A stretch of 21,188 nt of DNA from Thermoprotei archaeon (GCA_003661825.1 QMWW01000002.1:1-21188); one strand, 5' to 3'; positions 1 to 7,172 are shown, counted from the stretch's first letter. Made by a program: numbers and translations. Notes: a model not told the origin generated them from the letters alone.

Positions 1-544
1 CTATCGAATAGAGAAATAAGCGTACATCTCTTGTAGCATACGGAGATGCACCTATTTGTCTTAGGTTCGTACCTAGGCTTGCCTCGCCTCGTGCATGTAG
101 GAAGCTAACCATTAGCGAGGAAGAAATAAGCCAAGACGCTATGAGAAGAGCCTTATCTGGTGCTAGGATAGATAGCAGGTATGATGAACCGGCCGTGAGT
201 ACAGCTATGTCGACAAATCGATCGAGGACCGAATCTAGAAAAGCGCCAAACCTACTGCTCTTTTTAGTTAGCCTAGCTATTTCTCCATCGATCCCGTCGA
301 GTATGCTTGCTACTTCTACTAGGATCCCGCCTATAAGCGGGTTATAGTACACAACTATAGCGGTTATGAACCCAAAAATTGTTGAGAGAACTGTTAGCTT
401 GTTGGGAGAAGGGGTTATACCCCGGTTAACTAAAAAACATGTTATGGTTAGTGATACACGTCGATTGATGTATCTTGATACCGGTCCATCCGATGGCTTC
501 ACTAGTTCATGGAATACTCTACTCGGCTGACACGTATCTTTCAT
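1..544 (-). CDS. Di-myo-inositol-phosphate phosphate synthase (CDP-alcohol phosphatidyltransferase), 3' end missing
   Basis: The minus-strand frame stays open to the left edge, giving 181 codons of an incomplete gene. It shows a perfect CDP-alcohol phosphatidyltransferase signature: D83-x2-DG(86-87)-x2-AR(90-91)-x8-G100-x3-D104-x3-D108, with hydrophobic membrane segments on both sides. The stretch VSRYINRRVS (22-31) resembles, from memory, the start of the DIPPS domain in archaeal IPCT/DIPPS proteins, which join CDP-inositol to inositol-1-phosphate in making the thermoprotectant DIP. There is no cytidylyltransferase domain in front, so this looks like a stand-alone synthase. I chose the ATG at 544, preceded by a weak AGGGAT site; it overlaps the end of the inositol-phosphate synthase gene by 26 bases. 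A GTG at 502 is the alternative. The neighbouring synthase makes its substrate, which supports the call over an ordinary phospholipid synthase such as archaetidylinositol-phosphate synthase. Confidence 0.8.
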   Translation of the reverse strand, partial: MKDTCQPSRVFHELVKPSDGPVSRYINRRVSLTITCFLVNRGITPSPNKLTVLSTIFGFITAIVVYYNPLIGGILVEVASILDGIDGEIARLTKKSSRFGAFLDSVLDRFVDIAVLTAGSSYLLSILAPDKALLIASWLISSSLMVSFLHARGEASLGTNLRQIGASPYATRDVRLFLYSI

Positions 545-1676
545 CGTAAATCCCTAGCCATTCGAGGAGTAGCTCGTATGCTTTAGTCCTTGCAACAACC
601 CTAGCTTCTTTGGGTCCCGGCTTCTTCATGTAGAACGCGTTAACGTTGTATACTGTACCATAGGATTCTCTATCTATAGCTATCTTTCCTAATCTAACGA
701 GGTCCACCAAAAGTCCTGCAAGAGCTGGGCTATCGTTTATCCTAGCAACAATATACCATTCATCTTTAAATTCATTAAAGCTTAGGTACTCGATTATCAT
801 AGCGACAAACTTCTTGTCACCAAGCGGCTCTAGGTAGCCTGTTGGCTTAATGTAGTTAGGCACATCATATCCTAGGATATCTCTTACTATACTGCTCTTA
901 GTAGTCTTCTTCATAATGTTTCTCTCAGGTACGTCTAGCGCTAAGAAGTCTGTGTTACCACCTATATTGAACTGAGCGATACCAAGCACGTATCTATTTC
1001 TTTCATAGAGGTGTTCTAGCAGATCGGTTGTTAGGGGTGTAGCGCCAGTGGCCCCGTCATCGCCGAATACTACAGCGCGCGAATTAGAGTATAGATCTAC
1101 GAACGCACTATCGTTAGCTATAGGCGTCGGTATAGCGTTTATGAATGCAGCTGGTTTTACTTTCTGAGCATACAAGGCTACCGCATAGGCATATGCCTGG
1201 CTAGCAGCTAATTTACCCGTTTCAACGGCTTCTTCGAGCTTCTTCGGGTCGTTGAATGCTGTTGCTTGCTCTGTTGTTATCACGTTTATAAACACGTCTG
1301 CATCTAGCTTTCTCCACTCATCAACTAGCTCTGCTATTGCTTCCTTTACCGTGCTCTTTTCTTCACGTCCACGCGCTTTAAATGGTAATCCTTTGAGACT
1401 GCTTAAGTGTATGCCCTGGTTAACCACAATATCCTTAAGTGATTTTGGAACTTTATCTTCAGGAAAAACCTTACACGCCACTTCGTATACAGTTTTACCT
1501 ACCTTAGCTTCATCTACATCGTATGATGCAACTATCTCTATATCCTCGTATCTGTAGCTAAGCCTGTTTCTCAGTGGTACCCCGTAATCGTTGATTTCCC
1601 CATTCTTCAGCCTTTCAAGGCCTACAGCGAAATGTGTTGCTACCAAACCCTGCCCTAATATAACTACCTTGATCAT
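519..1676 (-). CDS. ino1: myo-inositol-1-phosphate synthase
   Basis: This 385-residue protein converts glucose-6-phosphate to L-myo-inositol-1-phosphate, using bound NAD in an oxidation, aldol closure and reduction cycle. It starts with a Rossmann NAD motif (VVILGQGLVA, 4-13). Family landmarks follow: NAIPTPIAND (about 180-189), GDDGATGATPLT in the NAD/catalytic loop, QFNIGGNTDFLAL, and the lysine-rich catalytic stretch MKKTTKSSIVRDIL. The length fits the short archaeal form. The ATG is preceded at 4 bases by a GGGGGT ribosome site. The next gene overlaps its end and encodes a DIPP-synthase-like enzyme, so its product probably feeds the DIP solute pathway as well as inositol lipids. A TATA element around 1760-1772 suggests its own promoter, separate from AspRS upstream. 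Confidence 0.93.
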   Translation of the reverse strand: MIKVVILGQGLVATHFAVGLERLKNGEINDYGVPLRNRLSYRYEDIEIVASYDVDEAKVGKTVYEVACKVFPEDKVPKSLKDIVVNQGIHLSSLKGLPFKARGREEKSTVKEAIAELVDEWRKLDADVFINVITTEQATAFNDPKKLEEAVETGKLAASQAYAYAVALYAQKVKPAAFINAIPTPIANDSAFVDLYSNSRAVVFGDDGATGATPLTTDLLEHLYERNRYVLGIAQFNIGGNTDFLALDVPERNIMKKTTKSSIVRDILGYDVPNYIKPTGYLEPLGDKKFVAMIIEYLSFNEFKDEWYIVARINDSPALAGLLVDLVRLGKIAIDRESYGTVYNVNAFYMKKPGPKEARVVARTKAYELLLEWLGIYDERYVSAE

Positions 1677-1759
1677 CTACACCCCCTCAGGATAGGAGGT
1701 TTGAAACCTGTTAAACTATATGTTACAGAGTAACAAGGGATTAGAGCAGATTACGCCCT

Positions 1760-1772
1760 ATAATATTTAATA
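1760..1772 (-). promoter_or_regulatory. Probable TATA promoter of ino1
   Basis: On the minus strand this reads as an AT-only TATTAAATATTA box, placing transcription start near 1740 and giving a leader of about 60 bases with a GGGGGT ribosome site before the ATG at 1676. A second AT-rich box (1781-1790) could serve instead. The call rests on spacing and composition only. Confidence 0.45.
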
Positions 1773-1851
1773 GGTGCGACTATTTTTAAGCTTTTTTGTA
1801 ATTAGTCAAACAGGATCCGATACTGATTCGAGAAAATCAGCTATGAACTTG

Positions 1852-3111
1852 TTAAGGAACGAGCCTAGTTCTATCCCTTACGAACACTATTGCTTCGCGT
1901 ATATTGCTTAGGTTAAGTATTTTCATCATTAACCTCTCTAATCCCAGTCCAAAGCCTCCATGCGGCGGAATACCGTACTTAAACGCTTCTAAGTAGAACT
2001 CAAAATCTCGGGGATCAAGGCCTTTTTCCCTAATAGCCTCTACTAGTTTATAGTATCTATGTTCTCTCTGTCCACCACTAGCTATCTCTAAGCCCTTATA
2101 GTCTAGGTCGAACTTCCTAGTATAGATTCCATCCTCTTCCCTCATATAGTAGAACCCAGTCGAGCTCCAGGGGAACTTGGTTATGAAGTAGAGGTCGTAT
2201 CCTTTTTCAGCCATAATCTCTCCAAGTTTTTTCTCAGCGGCATCAGTGACGTCTTCAGTACTAGATACTTTCATACCTTCGGTTTCTAGCATTTCTATAG
2301 CTTCTGCGAATTTTATTCTCTTAAAAGGCGTGTGGACTGGTTTTAACTCTACATTCAGGAGTTCGAGTTCTTCCTCGTAGTTTGTTCGCACGTAGTTTAT
2401 GATATATGCTACTAGCTCTTCTAGAGTATTCATAATGTCTTCTTCGCTCTTCACAAAAGCTTGTTCTACATCAATACCCCATGATTCGTTTAAGTGTCTT
2501 ATAGTATTGAACTTCTCGGCTCTAAAGTAGGGCGTTATCTCGTAGACTCTTGGAATACTCGCGATGAGCATTTGTTTATACAGCTGTGGGCTCTGACTGA
2601 GGTATGCTCTATGTTCGAAGTACTGTAGCTGGAATAGTGTTGCTCCTCCTTCAGCTCCCGCTGCTACTATCTTTGGCGTATGTATTTCTAGAAATCCATT
2701 TTTCCTCAGATACTCTCTAGCAGCTTCTAGTATCCCTGCTCTAATCTTCAATATAGCCTTTTCTAGGGGGTTTCTGAGAAGTATGTACCTATATCTTATC
2801 CTAGTATCTAGAAGTGCTGGTACCTTACCGCTAGTATCTACTGGTAAGGGCTTTAACGGCTCTGCATATACCTCTACCTTATCAGCTACGTACTCTATTC
2901 CCCGCCTACTTTTCTGCTCTCTCGCTTTTTCTCCTTCAAAACATAGAGCTGTCCCTATGCTAAGCCCCTGGATCAATTCATACTCTTCCGGGTTCCTATC
3001 CTTCTTGAACACTAATACATAGGGTTTTGTATATCTATCTCCGCTTATCTCAATTATAGCTACTCGACCTACCAGTTTCTTGCGAATTATCCATCCACAG
3101 ATTCTCTCCAT
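1852..3111 (-). CDS. aspS: Aspartyl-tRNA synthetase, archaeal type
   Basis: This 419-residue class II synthetase charges tRNA-Asp in the cytoplasm. The N-terminal OB-fold that reads the anticodon covers about residues 1-90. The catalytic core follows, with FLEIHTPKI (motif 1 region), YLSQSPQLYKQ, FRAEKFNTIRHLNE (motif 2, including the RHLNE typical of the archaeal enzyme), EIASGGQREHRY, and GGFGLGLERL (motif 3). There is an in-frame stop two codons before the ATG, so this is the earliest start, and the protein is about 18 residues shorter at its N-terminus than the Thermococcus enzyme. By a memory-based alignment, the two OB-fold positions known to set tRNA-Asp versus tRNA-Asn discrimination (Trp26 and Lys85 in Thermococcus) are Ile and Arg here, so specificity cannot be read directly. 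It probably uses the TATA box at 3154-3166. Confidence 0.97.
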   Translation of the reverse strand: MERICGWIIRKKLVGRVAIIEISGDRYTKPYVLVFKKDRNPEEYELIQGLSIGTALCFEGEKAREQKSRRGIEYVADKVEVYAEPLKPLPVDTSGKVPALLDTRIRYRYILLRNPLEKAILKIRAGILEAAREYLRKNGFLEIHTPKIVAAGAEGGATLFQLQYFEHRAYLSQSPQLYKQMLIASIPRVYEITPYFRAEKFNTIRHLNESWGIDVEQAFVKSEEDIMNTLEELVAYIINYVRTNYEEELELLNVELKPVHTPFKRIKFAEAIEMLETEGMKVSSTEDVTDAAEKKLGEIMAEKGYDLYFITKFPWSSTGFYYMREEDGIYTRKFDLDYKGLEIASGGQREHRYYKLVEAIREKGLDPRDFEFYLEAFKYGIPPHGGFGLGLERLMMKILNLSNIREAIVFVRDRTRLVP

Positions 3112-3153
3112 ATCTCATCAGCTCTAGTTGCCAAAATATTTTAGGGTAGCTAT

Positions 3154-3166
3154 AGAAATATATATG
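3154..3166. promoter_or_regulatory. Symmetrical TATA box, possibly shared by aspS and the ncRNA
   Basis: The stretch is AT-only around ATATATAT and reads as a TATA box on both strands. Using the usual distance of about 26 bases, the minus direction would start near 3135, giving aspS a leader of about 24 bases. The plus direction would start near 3183-3188, exactly where the folded RNA begins. One or two TATA elements cannot be told apart by eye. Confidence 0.5.
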
Positions 3167-3180
3167 TGTAGCTAAACGCA

Positions 3181-3336
3181 CCTCCCCTAGGTTCCCCGCA
3201 CCCCGGGTAAGTACGCGTAGCAACAGCGATGAAGCGTATTGACCCCGGGGAAACCCGGCCTACAAGGGGATATGACACTAGGGCGTGGTGGGTATCTGCG
3301 GGGGCCACGCCCTGGGGCGGGCTAAAACCTTCTTTT
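3181..3336 (+). ncRNA. GC-rich structured non-coding RNA of unknown family
   Basis: A strongly GC-rich block in AT-rich DNA with no protein-coding frame. It folds on paper into a multi-part structure. The outer helix pairs 3183-3188 with 3265-3270, continues as 3189-3191 with 3259-3261 across a 3-base bulge, and then 3192-3197 with 3247-3252. Inside is a 12-pair helix, 3205-3216 with 3234-3245, with one A-G mismatch and one G-U, closing a 17-base loop. A separate perfect 9-bp hairpin pairs 3280-3288 with 3305-3313 around a 16-base loop. A TATA box lies about 25 bases upstream and a T-rich run (3330-3336) follows. I could not match it to tRNA, 5S rRNA, the SRP helix-8 core or the conserved RNase P core, and it lacks clear paired C/D boxes. 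The minus strand is a less likely alternative, since helices fold either way. Confidence 0.6.
3330..3336 (+). terminator. T-rich run ending the ncRNA
   Basis: TTCTTTT follows the folded block by about 16 bases. Archaeal transcription commonly ends at short U-rich tracts, so this is a plausible 3' end. It is not preceded directly by a hairpin. Confidence 0.35.
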
Positions 3337-3407
3337 AAAACCTACTACTTATATTCGGTTGCTCTTGATAGATAGTTGATAGTTATGGGGTTTGCGGAGG
3401 TTTAATA

Positions 3408-4067
3408 TTGGTTAAGAATAAATCCATCAAGGGTAAGTACAAGTCTATCCTAGACTTTATGGGTACACGTAAGAAAGATAGAGAAGAGCTAGAGGAGCAT
3501 AGAGAGAAGGATAAAGACCATACAATTAGTCCAGCAAAGGAAGGCAGAAATACTAGTGAATTTGTGATAAACGAGTTGCTAGAAATAGTCAAGGAAAAAC
3601 AGAAAATAGCGAGAGAGGTAAGAGCCGAGAAAAAAGTTGGAGTAGAAGAACAAAGTGAGCTTAGTAGACCTCTTGTACCCAGTGGGGAGATCCTGGACCA
3701 AATTCTCCAGGAAGGACTAGATACAGGTGATGTTAAATGCAATAATATGGGGAAGTGCAATGATGGGAAGAACATAGGTGAAATATTTGTAGATAAGTAT
3801 GGTTTCAAAAGGCAGAGGGGATTTGTAAATACCACTAGGTTCCCAGTATTTCTCGATTGGATTGTAGAGGAGGCAGAAGTTCAAAAAATACTGCCTAGAG
3901 CTTATAGTGTTAGGACTAATAGAGGATCACTAGCTCTGATACCTGAGGATTTTCTCTGCGAGCTTCATACTAGGTATGGGGTCATACTCAAGAACTACGA
4001 TAAGTGTAGAAACTATCGATCAATTATCGGTCGCGAAGCGCAGAGGAGTAGAAGAAAGAGGAGGTAA
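3408..4067 (+). CDS. Hypothetical protein, charged N-terminus and basic C-terminal tail
   Basis: I do not recognise this 219-residue protein. It uses a TTG start with GGAGG at 3396-3400, 7 bases upstream, and a likely TATA box near 3348-3356. The first 90 residues are rich in Lys, Glu and Arg and look disordered or coiled. Residues 13-18 (SILDFM) after two basic residues look like a degenerate PCNA-interacting motif, but without the usual Gln. Residues about 105-125 contain CNNMGKC. The last 90 residues look globular (FPVFLDWIVEEAEVQKILPRA onward in shorter blocks, LALIPEDFLCELHTRYG) and end in a tail with eight Arg or Lys among the last ten or so residues. It converges on another gene with an Arg-rich tail, 14 bases away. 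Nucleic-acid binding is a guess from charge. A long minus-strand frame here is low-complexity Ser/Leu/Phe and is rejected. Confidence 0.7.
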   Translation: MVKNKSIKGKYKSILDFMGTRKKDREELEEHREKDKDHTISPAKEGRNTSEFVINELLEIVKEKQKIAREVRAEKKVGVEEQSELSRPLVPSGEILDQILQEGLDTGDVKCNNMGKCNDGKNIGEIFVDKYGFKRQRGFVNTTRFPVFLDWIVEEAEVQKILPRAYSVRTNRGSLALIPEDFLCELHTRYGVILKNYDKCRNYRSIIGREAQRSRRKRR

Positions 4068-4081
4068 AAACAAAGCTTGGT

Positions 4082-4438
4082 TTAGTGCTCGGGTGGGATA
4101 TAATATGTTTTTGGAGAGGCGATCTCACTCATTATGCGTGGCGTTCTTTTCCTTCGACGTCTTCTGCTACGTCTAGGTTCCCACTTCATACTAGGTATTC
4201 CTAAGCTTCCATCAGGATATTCTACTAGTTTCCCTAAAGCAAGTAAATGATTTACAGCTTTCCTAAGCCTATCTTCACCTGCTATTCCACTAAACTCCTT
4301 AACTATTTCGTCGAAAAACATGGGGAATCCTTTTTCTTTAATAATCCCAAGTACTAAATCAGGTAATTCTTCGTCACGGGGAGCTAAAGCGACAACTACT
4401 TCTTGATCCTCGTAAACAACCTTTTTCTCCTTAGCCAT
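4082..4438 (-). CDS. Small basic protein with a winged-helix-like core
   Basis: This 118-residue protein has no recognised family. The ATG at 4438 is preceded by a GAGGTG ribosome site with 6-base spacing; a GTG three codons earlier lies inside that site and is unlikely to be used. After a short charged lead, residues about 25-85 (LPDLVLGIIKEKGFPMFFDE, then LRKAVNHLLALGKLVEYPDGSLGI) read like a winged helix: three helices, then a short hairpin with the 'GKLVEYPDG' wing. The C-terminal 35 residues include nine Arg/Lys in a run (RRSRRRRRKR). This suggests a DNA- or RNA-binding protein. An ACTTATATAATT TATA box lies at about 4457-4468. Function is unknown. Confidence 0.72.
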   Translation of the reverse strand: MAKEKKVVYEDQEVVVALAPRDEELPDLVLGIIKEKGFPMFFDEIVKEFSGIAGEDRLRKAVNHLLALGKLVEYPDGSLGIPSMKWEPRRSRRRRRKRTPRIMSEIASPKTYYIPPEH

Positions 4439-4593
4439 TTTAAACACCTCTTTTTCCTTAATTATATAAGTGGGATTGGTTCTTTTTAAGTTTTTCCGTG
4501 AAACAGTCCCACTTCCACGGTTTGGATCAAGGATTGATTTTATTTATTTGTTCCCTAGATACAATATCTCTGTCTACCATTATAGGAGCATCC

Positions 4594-4599
4594 GGGGTG
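4594..4599 (+). promoter_or_regulatory. Ribosome binding site suggesting an ATT start for iorA
   Basis: GGGGTG at 4594-4599 lies 6 bases before an in-frame ATT at 4606. No similar site lies at a workable distance before the first ATG at 4654; the only AAGGG there (4634-4638) is 15 bases away. The TTTATTTA element around 4537-4545 is a possible TATA box, placing transcription start near 4566. Confidence 0.4.
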
Positions 4600-4605
4600 T
4601 AGGGT

Positions 4606-6528
4606 ATTTCGCGTGAATACCTACTTACTTCTAAGGGCTCCAAAGTACTCCTTATGGGTAACGAAGCGATAGCGCGTGGAGCTATTGAGGCTGGTATATG
4701 CTTTGCATCAGCTTATCCCGGCACACCTTCCACCGAGATAGTTGAGGCTCTTGCTGATGTAGCGGGGAAAGTGGGAATCCACGTCGAATGGAGTACGAAT
4801 GAAAAAGTAGCGTTTGAAGCCGCCTATGCATCAGCCATAGCAGGTGTAAAGAGTTTAACAGCTATGAAGCATGTTGGTGTAAATGTAGCTGCAGATATAC
4901 TTATGAGTAGTGCATACTCAGGTGTTAACGCAGGCTTTGTTTTAGTCTCCGCCGATGATCCAGGCCAGCATAGTAGTCAGAACGAGCAAGACAATAGATG
5001 GTATGGACTACTAGCACACATACCTGTAGTTGAACCCAGTAGTCCTCTTGACGCGTATAAGCTGATCAAAGAGGCGTTTAAGCTCAGCGAGAAGTACATG
5101 CACCCCGTCATATTTAGATCTACTACGCGGATAAGCCATACTAGGCAGAGTATAGAGCTTGAGCTCGATCCATTTGTTGAGAGGAAGTGTGTAGGGGAGT
5201 TTGAGAGAAATATTGAGAGATGGGTTTTAGTGCCTGCGCATGGAAGGAAGCAGAAACAGAGAATGATGAGTATATGGCGACAAATAAGAGAAGAGGAAGG
5301 TTCTCCCCCCTTCATAACAGTGATTAATCCTGGTATGAAGAAAGCTATAGTAGCTTCTGGTATTGCATATGCGTATGTGGACGAAGTACTAGACACCATA
5401 AATAAGAAGAACGAGTACACCGTGGTAAAAGTGAATCTATCTGTACCGCTTCCTCTTAAACCTATAAAGGAAGTTATCGAGGAAGCTGAAAAACTAGTAG
5501 TAGTTGAAGAGCTTGATCCAGTAGTTGAGATGCAGATCAGGAGTTTAGCTCAAGAGCATGGCATAGCTGTTAGAGTCCATGGAAAAGACTTGGTACCAGT
5601 AAATGGAGAACTTAGCCTAGAAATAGTATACGAAGTTTTAGCGCGCTTTGAGGGCAGAGAAATAGCTAAGCCCTGGAAGTCTATTGGTAGAATAAAGACT
5701 AACCCCGAGGTACCGCCAAGACCCCCAGTAATGTGTGCTGGCTGTCCACATAGAAGTACTTTCTATATTCTCAAGGTATCGGCTAATAAAGCTGGATTAA
5801 AGAACCCCATCTTTACTGGCGATATCGGTTGCTATACACTCGGTTATCAAAAACCGTTTGAAACACAAATGACGAGCTTCGAGATGGGGGGTGGAGTGGG
5901 TATTGCCTATGGCTTGAGTAAGGTGGTTAAGGAGCCAGTAATAGGAATAGTAGGCGATTCCACATTCTATCACGCATGCATACCTCAATCGATCAACATA
6001 ATTTACAATATGGGTAAAGCGCTAGTGGTCGTACTCGATAACTACTATACAGCTATGACGGGTCATCAACCTCATCCAGGCTCTGGTATGCTAGCTACTG
6101 GTGAGAAAGCACCACGTATACCTGCAGAGAGAATTCTAGAAGCTATAGGGTTCAAGACCTACGTTATAAATCCAATGAATATCGAAGAATCTATAGAGAA
6201 GGTTACAAACGCTTACATAGAATTCAAAAAAGGTAAGCCTGTAGCTATTGTGTCTAGGCTGAAGTGTGCACTACAAGTACTAAGGTATGCCAGGAGAAGC
6301 GGTATAGTTCTCCCAGCATATGGTATTGAAGAAAATAAGTGTACCGCGTGTATGGCATGTATAAACCTACTTGCGTGTCCAGCCATAGTTGTTCCTTCGT
6401 CTTCGAAGAAGCCTGAAATACTAGAGGACATATGTGTGGGCTGTGGGCTATGCGCATACGTCTGTCCATTTGATGCTATAGTCCTAAAAAGAGAGGGCTC
6501 ACCTGGTTGGATAAAAGCGTGGCTATAG
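4606..6528 (+). CDS. iorA: Indolepyruvate:ferredoxin oxidoreductase, alpha subunit
   Basis: IorA oxidatively decarboxylates aryl pyruvates, made from aromatic amino acids, to aryl acetyl-CoA with ferredoxin as electron acceptor. The N-terminal pyrimidine-type domain has PGTPSTEI and the NEKVAFEAAYASAIAG stretch. The TPP-binding domain follows with PVMCAGCPHRSTF, GDIGCYTLGY and GDSTFYHACIPQSIN. The C-terminus carries two 4Fe-4S motifs: CTACMACINLLACP (CX2CX2CX4CP, as is usual for the first IorA cluster) and CVGCGLCAYVCP (CX2CX2CX3CP). Starting at the first ATG (4654) gives 624 residues beginning MGNEAIARG. Family members usually have a preceding strand of the type KVLLLGN, and here the 16 codons upstream read SREYLLTSKGSKVLL with no stop back to 4600. 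I therefore place the start at the ATT at 4606. iorB follows after 10 bases. Confidence 0.93.
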   Translation: MSREYLLTSKGSKVLLMGNEAIARGAIEAGICFASAYPGTPSTEIVEALADVAGKVGIHVEWSTNEKVAFEAAYASAIAGVKSLTAMKHVGVNVAADILMSSAYSGVNAGFVLVSADDPGQHSSQNEQDNRWYGLLAHIPVVEPSSPLDAYKLIKEAFKLSEKYMHPVIFRSTTRISHTRQSIELELDPFVERKCVGEFERNIERWVLVPAHGRKQKQRMMSIWRQIREEEGSPPFITVINPGMKKAIVASGIAYAYVDEVLDTINKKNEYTVVKVNLSVPLPLKPIKEVIEEAEKLVVVEELDPVVEMQIRSLAQEHGIAVRVHGKDLVPVNGELSLEIVYEVLARFEGREIAKPWKSIGRIKTNPEVPPRPPVMCAGCPHRSTFYILKVSANKAGLKNPIFTGDIGCYTLGYQKPFETQMTSFEMGGGVGIAYGLSKVVKEPVIGIVGDSTFYHACIPQSINIIYNMGKALVVVLDNYYTAMTGHQPHPGSGMLATGEKAPRIPAERILEAIGFKTYVINPMNIEESIEKVTNAYIEFKKGKPVAIVSRLKCALQVLRYARRSGIVLPAYGIEENKCTACMACINLLACPAIVVPSSSKKPEILEDICVGCGLCAYVCPFDAIVLKREGSPGWIKAWL

Positions 6529-6538
6529 GTGATGTGTT

Positions 6539-7144
6539 GTGAAAAGATACAATATATTCATAGTAGGGGTTGGAGGGCAGGGATTACTTACTCTTGGAAG
6601 AATATTTGGTAACGCAGCTATAGAAGCTGGCCATAATGTAACAGTTGCTGAAGTACATGGGCTGGCACAGCGAGGCGGTACTCTCAACGTTCAAGTTAGA
6701 ATAGGGCCTGGAGAAGCCCCTACTATACCACATGGTGCAACAGATCTTTTCATAGCGCTTGAAGCCTTAGAGGCTATAAGGTATAGCTCCTATATCGGAG
6801 AACACACTCGTGTGGTTGTCAATAAGTTTATATGGCCACCACCATTGTCAAAGTATCCCGATTTAGAGCAAATATCGCTGAAGCTACGAGAGAAAGGGGT
6901 AAAGCCTTACTTTGTCGATGCAAACGAGATATCTAGGAAAGCTTCGGGAACAGTGATATCGGCTAATATAGCAATACTTGGGTTCTCTTATGCCGTAGAT
7001 GAAGGTCTTCGGAACCTATTAGAATACCGTCATCTAGAAAAGAGTTTGCAAAAAGTATTCAGTGGTAAAGTCTTCGAAATCAACAAGGTAATACGTAGAC
7101 TGGGTTATGAAGAAGGAAGAAAAGCTAGAGAGAAAACAGATTAA
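6539..7144 (+). CDS. iorB: Indolepyruvate:ferredoxin oxidoreductase, beta subunit
   Basis: This 201-residue gamma-domain subunit is the partner of IorA and completes the heteromeric enzyme. The N-terminus shows the family's glycine-rich IVGVGGQGLLTLGRIFGNAA, followed by VAEVHGLAQRGGTLNVQVRIG, both characteristic of the pyruvate/ketoisovalerate oxidoreductase gamma domain. It has no Fe-S motif, as expected. The start is a GTG with AGGTGAT immediately upstream, 10 bases after the iorA stop, so the two are translated from one message. The length is close to the archaeal norm. A T-rich run downstream probably ends the transcript. Confidence 0.95.
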   Translation: MKRYNIFIVGVGGQGLLTLGRIFGNAAIEAGHNVTVAEVHGLAQRGGTLNVQVRIGPGEAPTIPHGATDLFIALEALEAIRYSSYIGEHTRVVVNKFIWPPPLSKYPDLEQISLKLREKGVKPYFVDANEISRKASGTVISANIAILGFSYAVDEGLRNLLEYRHLEKSLQKVFSGKVFEINKVIRRLGYEEGRKAREKTD

Positions 7145-7164
7145 TAGCCATAGGCGATCACAGC

Positions 7165-7172
7165 TTATTTTT
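7165..7172 (+). terminator. T-rich run after iorAB
   Basis: TTATTTTT lies about 20 bases after the iorB stop in a 100-base gap, with a new TATA-like element (7221-7229) further on. It is a plausible U-tract terminator, with no hairpin seen. Confidence 0.35.

Noticed and set aside
60..78. TAGGTTCGTACCTAGG, resembling a tRNA T-arm
   Set aside because: It lies inside the phosphotransferase coding frame and no other tRNA arm is present.
141..347. Plus-strand 68-codon frame
   Set aside because: It lies antisense to the CDP-alcohol phosphotransferase gene, whose catalytic motif is unmistakable. The plus product is Ser/Arg/Ile-rich shadow sequence.
1760..1772. Near-palindrome CTATAATATTTAATAG as an operator of ino1
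   Set aside because: Several mismatches remain, and AT-only TATA boxes are often palindromic by chance.
3225..3242. GCGATGA ... TTGA as C and D boxes of a guide sRNA
   Set aside because: There is no second C'/D' pair, the D box deviates from CTGA, and both lie in or next to the long helix.
3280..3313. 9-bp hairpin considered as a tRNA or 5S rRNA piece
   Set aside because: No T-loop GTTCGA consensus, cloverleaf spacing or 5S conserved loops were found around it. It is kept as part of the unassigned RNA.
3383..3835. Minus-strand 150-codon frame opposite the 219-residue unknown gene
   Set aside because: The product is low-complexity Ser/Leu/Phe/Pro and has no ribosome site. The plus frame has GGAGG, a TATA box and archaeal-like charged composition.
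3976..4176. Plus-strand 66-codon frame overlapping both unknown convergent genes
   Set aside because: It overlaps the better-supported frames on both sides, and its composition is shadow-like.
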